DNA of 64,000 nucleotides from an uncultured Bacteroidales bacterium (GCA_902788315.1 CADAJS010000003.1:124606-188605), one strand, 5' to 3'; positions 49,794-59,502 are shown, counted from the stretch's first letter. The notes: a model not told the origin generated them from the letters alone. Program-made: numbers and translations.

Positions 49794-51620
49794 ATGAAAC
49801 ATCAACTGAGAAGCGCCGTGTGCACCGAAGGGCGACGCATGGCTGGGGCACGTGCCCTGTGGGTGGCAAACGGCATGAAGCGCGAACAATTCGGCCGACC
49901 GATCATCGCCATCGTGAACTCCTTCACACAGTTTGTCCCAGGACACACCCATCTGCACGAGGCAGGCCAGATTGTCAAGGCCGAAATAGAACGCCTGGGC
50001 TGCTACGCGGCCGAGTTCAACACCATTGCTATTGATGACGGCATCGCTATGGGACACGACGGCATGCTCTATTCGCTGCCTTCGCGCGATATCATCGCTG
50101 ACTCGGTGGAATACATGGTGAATGCACACAAGGCCGATGCCATGATATGCATCTCCAACTGTGACAAGATAACCCCGGGCATGCTCATGGCCGCTATGCG
50201 CCTGAACATCCCTGCCGTCTTCGTCTCGGGCGGACCGATGGAAGCCGGCAAGTACAAGGGCGAGAATCTCGACCTCATCGCCGCCATGGTGAAGGGTGCC
50301 GACCCGACGGTATCGGACGAGGAACTGGCCGAGGTGGAGAACCGTGCCTGCCCCGGCTGCGGATGCTGTTCGGGCATGTTCACGGCCAACTCGATGAACA
50401 ACCTCACCGAGGCCATCGGACTCTCCCTGCCTGGCAATGGCACCATCCTGGCCACCCATAAGAACCGCATCCGCCTGATGCAGCAGGCCGCGAGGCAGAT
50501 AGTCAAGAATGCAATGGCCTATTACGAGGAGGGCGACGAAAGCGTGCTGCCACGCAGCATCGCCACACGACAGGCTTTCCTCAACGCCATGACACTCGAC
50601 ATCGCCATGGGCGCCTCCACCAACACCGTGCTCCACCTGCTGGCTGTGGCACAGGAAGCAGGCGTCGATTTCACAATGAAGGACATCGACCAGCTCTCGC
50701 GCCGCACGCCGTTCCTGTGCAAACTGGCCCCCAACAGCCAGCGCTACAGCGTGCAGGAGTGTGGTCGTGCCGGCGGTATGCTGTCGCTCTTAGGCGAATT
50801 GGACAAGGGTGGCCTCATCGACACCAGTGTGCGCCGCGTGAACGGTCACACGCTGGCCGAGGACATTCGTCGCTATGCCATCACCGGAAATGAGAGCCTA
50901 AAGACAAAGGAGGGCGACGACCTCTCGCCGTGGGAGATCTACACCTCGGCACCTGCCGGCGGCTTCTGCAACCGACTGGGCGCACAGGAGACATACTACC
51001 CCACGCTCGACACCGACCGTGCCGAAGGTTGCATCCGCGACATCGAGCATGCCTATACGAAGGACGGAGGCATGGCCGTGCTCTTCGGCAACATCGCACA
51101 GGACGGTTGCGTGGTGAAGACAGCCGGCGTCGATGAGAGCATCTGGCGATTCAGCGGCCCCGCTGTGGTATTCGACTCGCAGGAAGATGCCTGCGAGGGA
51201 ATCTTGGGTGGACGCGTGAAGAAGGGCGACGTGGTGGTCATCACACACGAAGGTCCCAAGGGCGGTCCTGGCATGCAGGAGATGCTCTACCCCACCTCGT
51301 ACATCAAGTCGATGCACATGGGCAAGGAGTGTGCCCTCATCACCGACGGACGATTCTCGGGCGGCACCAGCGGCCTCAGCATTGGCCACATATCGCCCGA
51401 GGCGGCCAGCGGTGGTAACATCGGCAAGATTATCGACGGCGACATCATCGACATCGACATACCGAACCGCAGCATCAATGTGCGCCTCACTGACGAGGAA
51501 CTTGACTCCCGCCCACAGCGTCCGCTGCAGCGCCAGCGCACAGTGAGCAAAGCGCTGCGTGCCTACGCCCAGAGCGTCTCCAGTGCCGACCGGGGCGGCG
51601 TGCGGATAATCGAAGATTAA
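49794..51620 (+). CDS. ilvD: Dihydroxy-acid dehydratase (IlvD)
   Basis: A 608-residue enzyme of valine and isoleucine synthesis that dehydrates 2,3-dihydroxy acids with a Fe-S cluster. The cluster-binding cysteines are seen in [12 protein letters not shown] and [17 protein letters not shown]; the C-terminal [20 protein letters not shown] is the family signature. Full length. It is separated from ilvB/ilvN by a GH92 gene. It lies 34 bp downstream of GH78, with no good promoter in the gap, so it might be cotranscribed with it or use one inside GH78. Confidence 0.97.
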   Translation: MKHQLRSAVCTEGRRMAGARALWVANGMKREQFGRPIIAIVNSFTQFVPGHTHLHEAGQIVKAEIERLGCYAAEFNTIAIDDGIAMGHDGMLYSLPSRDIIADSVEYMVNAHKADAMICISNCDKITPGMLMAAMRLNIPAVFVSGGPMEAGKYKGENLDLIAAMVKGADPTVSDEELAEVENRACPGCGCCSGMFTANSMNNLTEAIGLSLPGNGTILATHKNRIRLMQQAARQIVKNAMAYYEEGDESVLPRSIATRQAFLNAMTLDIAMGASTNTVLHLLAVAQEAGVDFTMKDIDQLSRRTPFLCKLAPNSQRYSVQECGRAGGMLSLLGELDKGGLIDTSVRRVNGHTLAEDIRRYAITGNESLKTKEGDDLSPWEIYTSAPAGGFCNRLGAQETYYPTLDTDRAEGCIRDIEHAYTKDGGMAVLFGNIAQDGCVVKTAGVDESIWRFSGPAVVFDSQEDACEGILGGRVKKGDVVVITHEGPKGGPGMQEMLYPTSYIKSMHMGKECALITDGRFSGGTSGLSIGHISPEAASGGNIGKIIDGDIIDIDIPNRSINVRLTDEELDSRPQRPLQRQRTVSKALRAYAQSVSSADRGGVRIIED

Positions 51621-51834
51621 GGATTGACGAAATGTCCGCTCGGCTTTGCCGCTTGGCTAGTCCAAGAATCCACGCCGAACGCCGGGGCAACGCAAGTCAG
51701 GCGTTAGCGTTGGGGCAAATGCCCGTTGATAGCGGAGCATTTGGAGAGCGAAGCGACGGAGGTGGTAGCGACGGAGGCAAACAGTACTCTGTCCGACGGA
51801 GGAAAGCGTGCGAATAATCGTAGACAAAACAGCC
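51621..51834. other. 214-bp gap between ilvD and the GH92 gene
   Basis: Not long, but repeat-rich: GCTCGGCTTTGCCGCTTGG (51638-51656; near copy at 18717-18735), CAAATGC/GCATTTG inverted repeat (51716-51722, 51737-51743), and a 15-bp direct repeat GCGACGGAGG at 51753 and 51768. No clear promoter or gene. Confidence 0.55.
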
Positions 51835-54174
51835 ATGTATATGAAGCGAATTGCACTTCTTCTGCTGCTCGCATGGAGCAGCCATGTGATGGGCCAAACG
51901 CTGGCCGAGGGAAGAGAGCAGTCCGGCAAGTCCACACCGGCCGACTACGTGAACCCGATGATCGGTGCCAGCACCAACGTGGAGAAGGCCGGGGCCTATC
52001 ATGGACTGGGCAAGACATTCCCCGGAGCCACCACGCCATACGGCATGACGCAGGTGAGCCCGCAGACTATCACGGGCGGAGACAACGGCTCGGGCTACAG
52101 CGACGAGCACCAGACAATAGAAGGCTTCGCCATGACGCAGATGAGCGGCGTGGGATGGTATGGCGACCTGGGCAACTTTATGGTGATGCCCACCAACGGC
52201 CCCATGTACACCACGGCGGGCCGCGAGAAGGGCAAAGCCCCCAAGGGCTGGCGTTCACGCTATGACAAGCAGAGCGAGACGGCACGGGCGGGCTACTACG
52301 CGGCCATGCTAACCGACTACGGCATCCGCGTAGAGGCATCGGCCACGCCCCACTGCGGCATCCTGCGCATGACCTTCCCCGAGCATCCGCTGTCGCGCAT
52401 ACAGATTGACCTGGCACGGCGTGTGGGCGGCACGTCCACCGAACAGCAGGCCACCGTCTTGGACGACCACACCCTGGAGGGATGGATGCGCTGCACGCCC
52501 GACGGCGGCGGATGGGGTAACGGTGACGGGAAAGCCTCGTACACCGTATTCTTCCATGCCGAGCTGAGCCGTCCGATGGAGGCATACGGCTTCTGGCGTG
52601 CCCAGCTGCCCGAGGGCATCAGCCGCAAGAACCAGGACGTGGTGCAAGAGGATTATCTGCAACGCATCGCCCAGGCCGACATCCTGCGCGGCGAGCGCTC
52701 CTGCCAAGGCCGGCACATCGGTTTCTTCACCGAATTTACCTCTGAACCCAACGAGCAGGTGGAGCTGCGCGTGGGCATCTCGTTTGTCGATCTGGACGGC
52801 GCACGCCGTAACTTCGAAGCCGAGATGCAGGGACACGACTTTGAGTTCGTGCGTCGCCAGGCCCGCGACCGCTGGAACCAGGAGCTGGGTCGCATCCACG
52901 TGGAGGGCGGCACCGAGGACGAGCGCACCATATTCTACACCGCCCTCTATCACACGATGATCGACCCGCGCATCTATGCCGATGTGGACGGACGCTACGT
53001 GGGCGGCGACTATCGCATTCACGAGGCCGACCCATCGTTCACCAAGCGCACCATCTTCAGTGGCTGGGACGTCTTCCGCAGCCAGTTCCCCCTGCAGACG
53101 CTCATCCATCCCGAACTGGTGAACGATATGCTCTGCTCACTTATCTCAATGGCCGAGCAGAGCGGCAACGAATACTTCGAGCGCTGGGAGTTCCTGAACA
53201 GCTACAGCGGCTGCATGCTGGGCAACCCAGCCATCTCCGTGCTGGCCGATGCCTATGCCAAAGGCATCAGGGACTACGACGCCGAGAAGGCCTATCGCTA
53301 TGCCCGCAACTCGTCGGCTCGTTTCGGCAACGACCGTCTGGGCTACACGCCGGGCTCCTTAGGACTGTCCTACACGCTGGAGTATGCCTACACCGACTGG
53401 TGCATCTCCCGCCTTGCCGAATGGCTCGGACACCCTTCCGAGGCCAAGGAGTACGCAAAGAAAGGGCAGGCCTACCGCAACATCTTCGACCGCGAGAAGC
53501 GGTGGTTCCGCCCGCGTAATGAGGACGGCAGCTGGATAGAATGGCCCGAGGAAGGGCGGCTGAAGGAGTGGTACGGCGGCATGGAGAGCGACGCCCTGCA
53601 GCAAGGATGGTTCGTGCCGCACGACGTGTCGGGCATGGTCCGGCTGATGGGCGGACGTCGTGCCGCAGTGGCCGACCTCGAGGAAATGTTCCGCCAGACG
53701 CCGCAGGACATGATGTGGAACGCCTATTATAACCATGCCAACGAGCCCGTACACTTTGTTCCTTTCCTTTTCAATCGCCTCCAGGCCCCATGGCTCACGC
53801 AGTACTGGACACGCTTCATCTGCCAGCATGCCTACAAGAACCGTGTGGAGGGCCTCTGCGGCAACGAGGACGTGGGGCAGATGTCGGCCTGGTACGTGCT
53901 CTCCGCTTCGGGCATCCATCAGGCATGCCCCGGCGACACACGGGTGGAGATCACCAGCCCCGTATTTCAGCGCATCACGTTCCAGCTTCCGACAGGCAAG
54001 GCCTTCACCATCGTGGCTCACGGCAACTCGCCCGAGAACGTCTATATCCAGCACGCACGGCTCAACGGCAAGCCCTACACGAAATGCCATCTGGACTGGG
54101 CCGACATCGTTTCGGGCGGCACGCTGGAGCTGCAGATGGGCAGCCAGCCGAACAAGCACTTCGGCCAGCAGTAA
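51835..54174 (+). CDS. GH92 alpha-mannosidase
   Basis: A 779-residue exported hydrolase (MYMKRIALLLLLAWSSHVMG; ATG at 51835 or 51841). GH92 landmarks: VNPMIGASTNVEKAGAYHGLGKTFPGATTPYGM, the SGWDVFRSQFPLQTLIHPEL segment with the calcium/catalytic aspartate region, and GNEDVGQMSAWYVLSASGIH. These are Ca2+-dependent exo-alpha-mannosidases that trim N-glycans or yeast mannan. It lies between ilvD and ilvB with 214-bp and 162-bp gaps, and breaks what is often a single ilv operon. Confidence 0.94.
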   Translation: MYMKRIALLLLLAWSSHVMGQTLAEGREQSGKSTPADYVNPMIGASTNVEKAGAYHGLGKTFPGATTPYGMTQVSPQTITGGDNGSGYSDEHQTIEGFAMTQMSGVGWYGDLGNFMVMPTNGPMYTTAGREKGKAPKGWRSRYDKQSETARAGYYAAMLTDYGIRVEASATPHCGILRMTFPEHPLSRIQIDLARRVGGTSTEQQATVLDDHTLEGWMRCTPDGGGWGNGDGKASYTVFFHAELSRPMEAYGFWRAQLPEGISRKNQDVVQEDYLQRIAQADILRGERSCQGRHIGFFTEFTSEPNEQVELRVGISFVDLDGARRNFEAEMQGHDFEFVRRQARDRWNQELGRIHVEGGTEDERTIFYTALYHTMIDPRIYADVDGRYVGGDYRIHEADPSFTKRTIFSGWDVFRSQFPLQTLIHPELVNDMLCSLISMAEQSGNEYFERWEFLNSYSGCMLGNPAISVLADAYAKGIRDYDAEKAYRYARNSSARFGNDRLGYTPGSLGLSYTLEYAYTDWCISRLAEWLGHPSEAKEYAKKGQAYRNIFDREKRWFRPRNEDGSWIEWPEEGRLKEWYGGMESDALQQGWFVPHDVSGMVRLMGGRRAAVADLEEMFRQTPQDMMWNAYYNHANEPVHFVPFLFNRLQAPWLTQYWTRFICQHAYKNRVEGLCGNEDVGQMSAWYVLSASGIHQACPGDTRVEITSPVFQRITFQLPTGKAFTIVAHGNSPENVYIQHARLNGKPYTKCHLDWADIVSGGTLELQMGSQPNKHFGQQ

Positions 54175-54294
54175 GTCACAGCTCGAAGCCCGGTCTTCGC
54201 CACATGAAATGGGGAAAAGAGCCGCCCGACGCCTAACAAAACGAAACTAAATCCGGCGAAAGACGAGGTAAAGTGTAAATTAAAGGGTCGTTCC

Positions 54295-54325
54295 TTGTTT
54301 ATTCTGTTATTTTAGTGTAACTTTG
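54295..54325 (+). promoter_or_regulatory. Promoter of the ilvBN operon
   Basis: TTG (54295-54297), 20-bp spacer, TAACTTTG (54318-54325). The first ATG is at 54337, only 11 bp past the -7 element. Confidence 0.8.
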
Positions 54326-54336
54326 CACATTGATTT

Positions 54337-56076
54337 ATGCCCGCAAAGATGAAACAGGAGAATAATCAAGCAACAGAGAAGGGAACGAGGATTTCCGGTG
54401 CCGAAGCGCTGATGCGCAGCCTCGAGCACGAGGGAGTGGACGTGCTGTTCGGCTATCCGGGCGGCGCCATCATGCCCACGTATGATGCTCTGTACGATCA
54501 TCGTGACAAGCTGCACCACATTCTGGTGCGCCACGAACAGGGAGCCGTACACGCCGCACAGGGCTATGCCCGCGTAAGCGGTCGGGTGGGATGTGCTATC
54601 GTGACGAGCGGCCCGGGTGCCATGAACACCATTACGGGCGTTGCCGATGCCATGATAGACAGCACACCGGTGGTGGTCATCTGCGGTCAGGTGAGCACCG
54701 CGATGCTGGGCACAGACGCCTTCCAGGAGGTAGATGTCATCGGTGTGACACAGCCTATCTCCAAGTGGGCCTATCAGATACGGCGTGCCGAGGATGTGGC
54801 ATGGGCCGTGAGCCGCGCCTTCTTCATCGCCCGCAGCGGGCGTCCCGGTCCCGTGGTGCTCGACTTCGCCCGCGATGCCCAGACGGGCATGGTGGACTAT
54901 AAGCCAGCACAGGTGGACTTCATCCGCAGCTATCGCCCCGTGCCCACGCCGTCGGACGACATCATACGCATGACGGCCCAGATGGTCAACCTGAGCCTGC
55001 GCCCGCTGGTACTCGTGGGCCAGGGAGTGGAGCTGGGCAATGCCCGCGAGGAACTGCGACACTTTATCGAGAAAGCCCAGATGCCCGCCGCCTGCACTCT
55101 CCTGGGACTAAGCGCCCTGCCCAGCGACCATCCGCTGAACATGGGCATGCTGGGCATGCACGGCAACCTGGCGCCCAACGTGATGACGAACCAGTGTGAC
55201 GTGCTCATCGCCGTGGGCATGCGATTCGACGACCGCGTAACGGGCAATCTGAAAACCTATGCCCCCCAGGCACACATCGTACACTTCGATATCGACCCGA
55301 GCGAGATAGACAAGAACGTGCGCACCACACTGGCCGTGGTGGGCGACTGCAAGGAGACGCTGCGCCGCGTGACGGAACTCATCGACGAGGCACGCCACGA
55401 CGAATGGATAGCAGGCTTCGAGCCATATAAAGATAAGGAACGCGCGCGCGTGATAGAGCCCGCCATCCATCCCACCGAGGGACCACTCCTGATGGGCGAG
55501 GTGGTGCGGGCCGTCAGCGAAGCCAGCGAGCATCGTGCCGTGCTGGTCACCGATGTGGGGCAGAACCAGATGTTCGGATGTCGCTACTTCCAGTACAGCG
55601 AGCCGCGCAGCGTGGTGACCAGCGGCGGATGCGGTACTATGGGCTTCGGCCTGCCCGCCGCCATCGGTGCCACCTTCGGTGCGCCGGAGCGCACGGTTTG
55701 CCTCTTCGTGGGCGACGGCGGCCTGCAAATGACCATTCAGGAGCTGGGCACCATCATGGAACAGAAGGCACCGGTGAAGATCATCCTGCTCAACAACAAC
55801 TACCTGGGCAACGTGCGCCAGTGGCAGTATATGTTCTTCCACAAGCGCTACAGCTTCACGCCCATGCTCAACCCCGATTACGAACAGATTGCCTCGGCCT
55901 ACGGCATCCCCTCGCGTACCGTCATCGAACGCGCCGACCTCGACGATGCCATCCGCGAGATGCTGACCACCGACGGGCCCTATCTGCTACAGTGTGCCGT
56001 CAAGGAGGAGGACAACGTGCTCCCCATGACGCCTCCCGGTGGCAGCGTGGACGAGATGCTGCTCGAGGTAGAATAG
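54337..56076 (+). CDS. ilvB: Acetolactate synthase large subunit (IlvB)
   Basis: A 579-residue thiamine-diphosphate enzyme catalysing the first common step of branched-chain amino acid synthesis. The catalytic Glu lies in LVRHEQGAVHAAQGYARVSG and the thiamine-binding motif runs from GDGGLQM to ILLNNN; FAD/dimer segments such as GMLGMHGNLAPN are present. Start 54337, or 54349 (MKQENNQ). Followed 75 bp later by the regulatory subunit gene. A promoter of its own stands in front, consistent with independence from ilvD. Confidence 0.97.
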   Translation: MPAKMKQENNQATEKGTRISGAEALMRSLEHEGVDVLFGYPGGAIMPTYDALYDHRDKLHHILVRHEQGAVHAAQGYARVSGRVGCAIVTSGPGAMNTITGVADAMIDSTPVVVICGQVSTAMLGTDAFQEVDVIGVTQPISKWAYQIRRAEDVAWAVSRAFFIARSGRPGPVVLDFARDAQTGMVDYKPAQVDFIRSYRPVPTPSDDIIRMTAQMVNLSLRPLVLVGQGVELGNAREELRHFIEKAQMPAACTLLGLSALPSDHPLNMGMLGMHGNLAPNVMTNQCDVLIAVGMRFDDRVTGNLKTYAPQAHIVHFDIDPSEIDKNVRTTLAVVGDCKETLRRVTELIDEARHDEWIAGFEPYKDKERARVIEPAIHPTEGPLLMGEVVRAVSEASEHRAVLVTDVGQNQMFGCRYFQYSEPRSVVTSGGCGTMGFGLPAAIGATFGAPERTVCLFVGDGGLQMTIQELGTIMEQKAPVKIILLNNNYLGNVRQWQYMFFHKRYSFTPMLNPDYEQIASAYGIPSRTVIERADLDDAIREMLTTDGPYLLQCAVKEEDNVLPMTPPGGSVDEMLLEVE

Positions 56077-56151
56077 CCCTGCAGCCCCAGCCCGACAGCG
56101 AGGGGCATCCACATAATTCAGATTACCCAGAACACACAGACTGCTCAGACA

Positions 56152-56700
56152 ATGACTATACAGAATCAGACCACTCTCTACACGATGATTATCTACAGCG
56201 AGAACTTCGCTGGTATCCTGAATCAGATAACCGCCGTCTTCACACGCCGCCAGGTGAACATCGAGAGCCTCAACGTATGCGCCAGCAGCACGCCGGGTGT
56301 ACATAAATACACCATCACCTGCTACTGCACCGAGGAGATGGCCATCATGCTCACCAAGCAGATAGAGAAGAAGATCGACGTGCTGCAGGCCCACTATTTC
56401 ACCGACGAGGACATCTTCACCATGGAGGCTTGCCTGCTCAAGCTGAGCACACAGGGCATCATGGAGAACCCCGCCGTGGGGCACATCGTACGCCAGCATG
56501 GCGCACGCATCGTAGAGGTGAATCCCACATACAGCATCGTGGAAATGAAGGGCAATACGGACAACATACTGAGCCTCTTCCAGAAGCTGGACGAGATGAA
56601 GGTGGTGCTGCAGTTTGTGCGCAGCGGACGCATCGCCGTCACCAAGTTGCGCGTGGAGTTGTTGGACAAATACCTGGCCGAACGTGAACTTGAACAATAA
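56152..56700 (+). CDS. ilvN: Acetolactate synthase small subunit (IlvN)
   Basis: A 182-residue regulatory subunit with an N-terminal ACT domain: YTMIIYSENFAGILNQITAV, then RRQVNIESLNVCASSTPGVH, which binds valine for feedback inhibition and activates the large subunit. The second half matches the ACT-like C-terminal domain of longer IlvN/IlvH forms. It follows ilvB by 75 bp. Its last 11 bp overlap the start of the thioesterase gene. Confidence 0.94.
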   Translation: MTIQNQTTLYTMIIYSENFAGILNQITAVFTRRQVNIESLNVCASSTPGVHKYTITCYCTEEMAIMLTKQIEKKIDVLQAHYFTDEDIFTMEACLLKLSTQGIMENPAVGHIVRQHGARIVEVNPTYSIVEMKGNTDNILSLFQKLDEMKVVLQFVRSGRIAVTKLRVELLDKYLAERELEQ

Positions 56701-57445
56701 GATTGACACCTACGAGGTGGCTGTGGAGCCCTTCCACGCCGACTTCACGGGCCGCATGTTCCTAGGCATCCTGGGCAACCATCTGCTCAATGCGGCCGGA
56801 CGCCACTCACAGCGCCGCGGATGGGGCATTGGCACCCTGAACGAAGAACACCACACCTGGGTGCTCAGCCGACTGAGCATCGAGATGCAGGAAATGCCAC
56901 GCCAATACGAAAAGATACAGATCATGACATGGGTGGAGAGTGTCATCCGCCTCTTCACTCACCGAAACTTCGCCATCCTGCGCCCCGACGGCACGCCCTA
57001 CGGCTACGCCCGCAGCATCTGGGCCATGATAGACACCGAGACGAGAAAGCCCTGCGACCTGCTCACATACGCCGACGGCGACATCCTCCGCTACGTGGTC
57101 TCCGACGAGGAGAACGTCTGCCCCATCGACGGCCACGGGCGTTTCCGCTTCCGCGACCCACAGCTTGTCAGGACCATCGACACGTACTACAGCGATGTGG
57201 ACATAAACGGGCATATCAACAGCATCAAGTACATCGAGCATATCCTCGACCTCCTCCCCCGCGAACGTTTCGAGCAGCAGGTACTCCATCGCTTCGAGAT
57301 AGCCTACAAGACAGAGGCCTACATGGGCGACCGGCTATCCTTCTACCTGCAGCCCACCGATGCCACGCAACCCGACTCCTTCGATATCGAGGTGCGGAAG
57401 AACGAGGCCGAAGTGGTCTGTCAGGCACGCATCGCGTTCCAATAA
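56690..57445 (+). CDS. Acyl-ACP thioesterase
   Basis: A 251-residue double hot-dog thioesterase that releases fatty acids from acyl carrier protein. [32 protein letters not shown] and the second-domain motif [21 protein letters not shown], with the Asn/His catalytic pair region, are clear. No ATG fits: the family N-terminus (usually MNKI..YE) aligns with a TTG at 56690 (or GTG at 56684), both inside the end of ilvN. So a non-ATG start with overlap is likely. It presumably relates branched-chain precursors to fatty acid supply; that link is inference. Confidence 0.85.
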   Translation: MNNKIDTYEVAVEPFHADFTGRMFLGILGNHLLNAAGRHSQRRGWGIGTLNEEHHTWVLSRLSIEMQEMPRQYEKIQIMTWVESVIRLFTHRNFAILRPDGTPYGYARSIWAMIDTETRKPCDLLTYADGDILRYVVSDEENVCPIDGHGRFRFRDPQLVRTIDTYYSDVDINGHINSIKYIEHILDLLPRERFEQQVLHRFEIAYKTEAYMGDRLSFYLQPTDATQPDSFDIEVRKNEAEVVCQARIAFQ

Positions 57446-57518
57446 CAGCGGCTCCACGCACCACACACGCCGCACGACAAGCAGAGCACCCACGTACAGA
57501 CACAACCACGCACACACT

Positions 57519-57935
57519 ATGATATTCATATTCGTACCCGGATACTGCAAGTGGATAGGCCTCATCCTGGGCTTCGTCTTCCGGCGCTTTGCCGGTGCCA
57601 TTGCCGGTTATTTTCTCGGTGCCTTTATCGATTCGCTCTGGAAGAACTCGTCGGTCCGCTTCACCTACGGCGCCCACACCCACACCTACGGCAGACAGCA
57701 GGCCACGCCACCGCCCAGACAATCCTCCCTGCAGGATGCGTATGACGAGCTGGGCATCTCCCCCACTGCCACGGACGACGAGGTGCGCGCCGCCTACAAG
57801 CGAGTGGCCCTGCTCTTTCACCCCGACCGCGTGGCCAATCTGGACGAGGCAGTACGCAGCGAAGCCGAACGACGGTTCAAGCGCATCAACGAGGCACGCG
57901 ACCGCATCTTCCGGGCACGAGGAATGAATCATTAG
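57519..57935 (+). CDS. Membrane-anchored J-domain protein
   Basis: A 138-residue protein. Residues about 8-38 form a glycine-rich hydrophobic segment ([20 protein letters not shown]), then a polar linker, then a C-terminal J domain: [20 protein letters not shown] with HPD at 101-103. The HPD motif stimulates DnaK ATPase activity, so it may bring Hsp70 to the membrane, in the manner of DjlA. ATG at 57519. It follows the thioesterase by 73 bp and ends next to a palindromic repeat array. Confidence 0.9.
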   Translation: MIFIFVPGYCKWIGLILGFVFRRFAGAIAGYFLGAFIDSLWKNSSVRFTYGAHTHTYGRQQATPPPRQSSLQDAYDELGISPTATDDEVRAAYKRVALLFHPDRVANLDEAVRSEAERRFKRINEARDRIFRARGMNH

Positions 57936-57972
57936 TAGATTGCATCTTGCAGAGCTGCACGCCGCATCCCTT

Positions 57973-58034
57973 TTTCCCACACGTGGGAAAGCCCGACGCA
58001 ACACGTTCCATCCCGTTTTCCCACACGTGGGAAA
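57973..58034. repeat. Palindromic 22-bp-period array, CCC/GGG variant
   Basis: Two copies of TTTCCCACACGTGGGAAA (57973-57990, 58017-58034), 44 bp apart, with a 26-bp spacer that is similar to the reverse complement of the spacer at 170-195 (shared CCCGACG and CACGTTCCATC). Compared with TTTATCAC/GTGATAAA, both arms change together (AT to CC on the left, AT to GG on the right). Confidence 0.85.
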
Positions 58035-58088
58035 ACAGGGCATGGCATGCAGCGCCAGACAGCACAGCATTTTTCATTGGGAAAAAGC

Positions 58089-58126
58089 ATGGCGGGCGAA
58101 GAGGCAACAACCTCTCCGCCCGCCAT
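58089..58126. terminator. Bidirectional terminator between J-domain and RHH genes
   Basis: ATGGCGGGCG / CGCCCGCCAT (58089-58098, 58117-58126) with an inner GAGG/CCTC stem and a 6-nt loop, between convergent genes ending at 57935 and 58149. Confidence 0.8.
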
Positions 58127-58148
58127 GTAATATCGCGGTCTGTTCCGC

Positions 58149-58328
58149 CTACTCCGCTTCCTTTCGTTTCTTCCTCCCGCTCTTGCGCAGGGCTTCGGAC
58201 AGAATCCACTGAATCTGCCCGTTGGTGGAGCGGAACTCATCGGCAGCCCACGCCTCGATGGCGTTCATCGTGGCTGCGTCGATGCGCAGGATGAAACTCT
58301 TCGTCTCGCCAGATTCCTTCTTTGCCAT
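58149..58328 (-). CDS. Small ribbon-helix-helix (Arc-like) protein
   Basis: A 59-residue protein, MAKKESGETKSFILRIDAAT at the start, with the beta-strand KSFILRID, two helices (NAIEAWAADEF; TNGQIQWILSEALRK) and a basic tail. This is the Arc/CopG DNA-binding fold. It begins 4 bp after the DUF4177-like gene, as the third gene of the SPFH operon. Arc-type proteins accompany SPFH genes in several bacteria; it could be an autorepressor. The C-terminal tail (KSGRKKRKEAE) is strongly basic. Confidence 0.8.
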   Translation of the reverse strand: MAKKESGETKSFILRIDAATMNAIEAWAADEFRSTNGQIQWILSEALRKSGRKKRKEAE

Positions 58329-58332
58329 GAAA

Positions 58333-58470
58333 CTAATTCTGACTTTCTCTCATCAGCACCAGCGATCCCTTGGTGCCGGCCACCACCTGCCATCCCTCAT
58401 AGCCCAGCTGGTTCAGCTTACGCTCAAGGCGGAACAGCGTGGTGATTACCTTATACTCGTATCTCTTCAT
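58333..58470 (-). CDS. Tiny DUF4177-like protein
   Basis: A 45-residue protein that starts MKRYEYKVITTLFRLERKLN and includes LGYEGWQVVAG, the usual DUF4177 pattern (strand-helix-strand with GWE/GWQ). It is placed between the SPFH gene (4-bp gap) and the ribbon-helix-helix gene (4-bp gap), so all three are translated as one unit. Function unknown. Confidence 0.75.
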   Translation of the reverse strand: MKRYEYKVITTLFRLERKLNQLGYEGWQVVAGTKGSLVLMRESQN

Positions 58471-58474
58471 CGCA

Positions 58475-59434
58475 TCAATGATTGAGTGTTCCGCTGTTGA
58501 TTACGGGCTGTGCAGGCTCGTCGCCACAAAGCACCACCAGGAGGTTGCTCACCATGGCGGCCTTCTTCTCCTCGTCCAGTTCTACAATGTTCTCGTCGGC
58601 CAATTTGTCCAGCGCCATCTTGACCATCGACACGGCACCGTCCACAATCTTCTCACGCGCACTGATGATGGCAGCGGCCTGCTGGCGGCGTAGCATCACA
58701 GCAGCAATCTCGGGAGCGTAGGCCAGATAGTTCAGACGCGCCTCCAGCACCTCGAGTCCGGCCATTGCCAGACGCTCGTTTAGTTTGCGGAGCAGCACTT
58801 CGTTGATCTCGGCACTGCCGTCGCGCAGGGTGACCTCCGTGCTTTCACCTCCCTCATCGTCATAGGCATACATGCCTGCCACTTCGCGCAGGGCGCTGTC
58901 GCTCTGCACGGCCACGAAGTTCTGGAACTTGTTCATGCGGGCCGAGGCCGAGCTTCCCGTCTGAGTGGCTCCGCCTATCTCAGTGTCGATGTCGAAGATG
59001 GCTTTGTACGTATCCTTCAACCGCCACACCACGACCATACCGATGAGCACGGGGTTGCCTACCTTGTCATTCACCTTGATAGGCTCCGGATTCAGGTTGC
59101 GCGCACGCAGACTGACGTTCTTCACGCCCATGAAGGGGTTGAGCCAGAAGAAGCCCGTCTTGCGGAACGTCCCGACGTAGCGGCCGAAGAAGGTCATCAC
59201 CTTGGCTTCATTAGGCTCCAGCATCGAGAAACCACAGCTGAAGATGATGGCAGCGATGAGCAGCACACCCGTCAATACGAACCAGATGGCACACGGGCGG
59301 CCCGCGTCGGCCTCTACACAGCCCTTCACCAGCGCACCGATGGTGGCAGCATAGAGCACGATGTCAATTGCACACATGAGGAAGCCGTTCAGGTAGCCCC
59401 CATGAAACTCTAACTCTTGTCCTTCTGTCTTCAT
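58475..59434 (-). CDS. SPFH (stomatin/prohibitin-like) domain protein
   Basis: A 319-residue membrane protein. Two N-terminal membrane segments (residues about 15-75), then the SPFH domain: EAKVMTFFGRYVGTFRKTGFFWLNPF, VNDKVGNPVLIGMVVVWRLKD and the helical part AAVMLRRQQAAAIISAREKI. SPFH proteins form large membrane rings that scaffold lipids or guard membrane proteases. The operon of SPFH, DUF4177-like and RHH genes recurs in bacteria. The -7 element TACCTTTG (59502-59495) lies about 60 bp upstream. Confidence 0.9.
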   Translation of the reverse strand: MKTEGQELEFHGGYLNGFLMCAIDIVLYAATIGALVKGCVEADAGRPCAIWFVLTGVLLIAAIIFSCGFSMLEPNEAKVMTFFGRYVGTFRKTGFFWLNPFMGVKNVSLRARNLNPEPIKVNDKVGNPVLIGMVVVWRLKDTYKAIFDIDTEIGGATQTGSSASARMNKFQNFVAVQSDSALREVAGMYAYDDEGGESTEVTLRDGSAEINEVLLRKLNERLAMAGLEVLEARLNYLAYAPEIAAVMLRRQQAAAIISAREKIVDGAVSMVKMALDKLADENIVELDEEKKAAMVSNLLVVLCGDEPAQPVINSGTLNH

Positions 59435-59494
59435 AACTTTACTTTTTTATGATAAATACTCTGCTTTCGGCATAATATCATTGTGATATCACCG

Positions 59495-59502
59495 CAAAGG
59501 TA
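59495..59502 (-). promoter_or_regulatory. -7 element of the SPFH operon
   Basis: TACCTTTG on the minus strand, 60 bp above the ATG at 59434; no clear -33 TTG. Confidence 0.5.
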
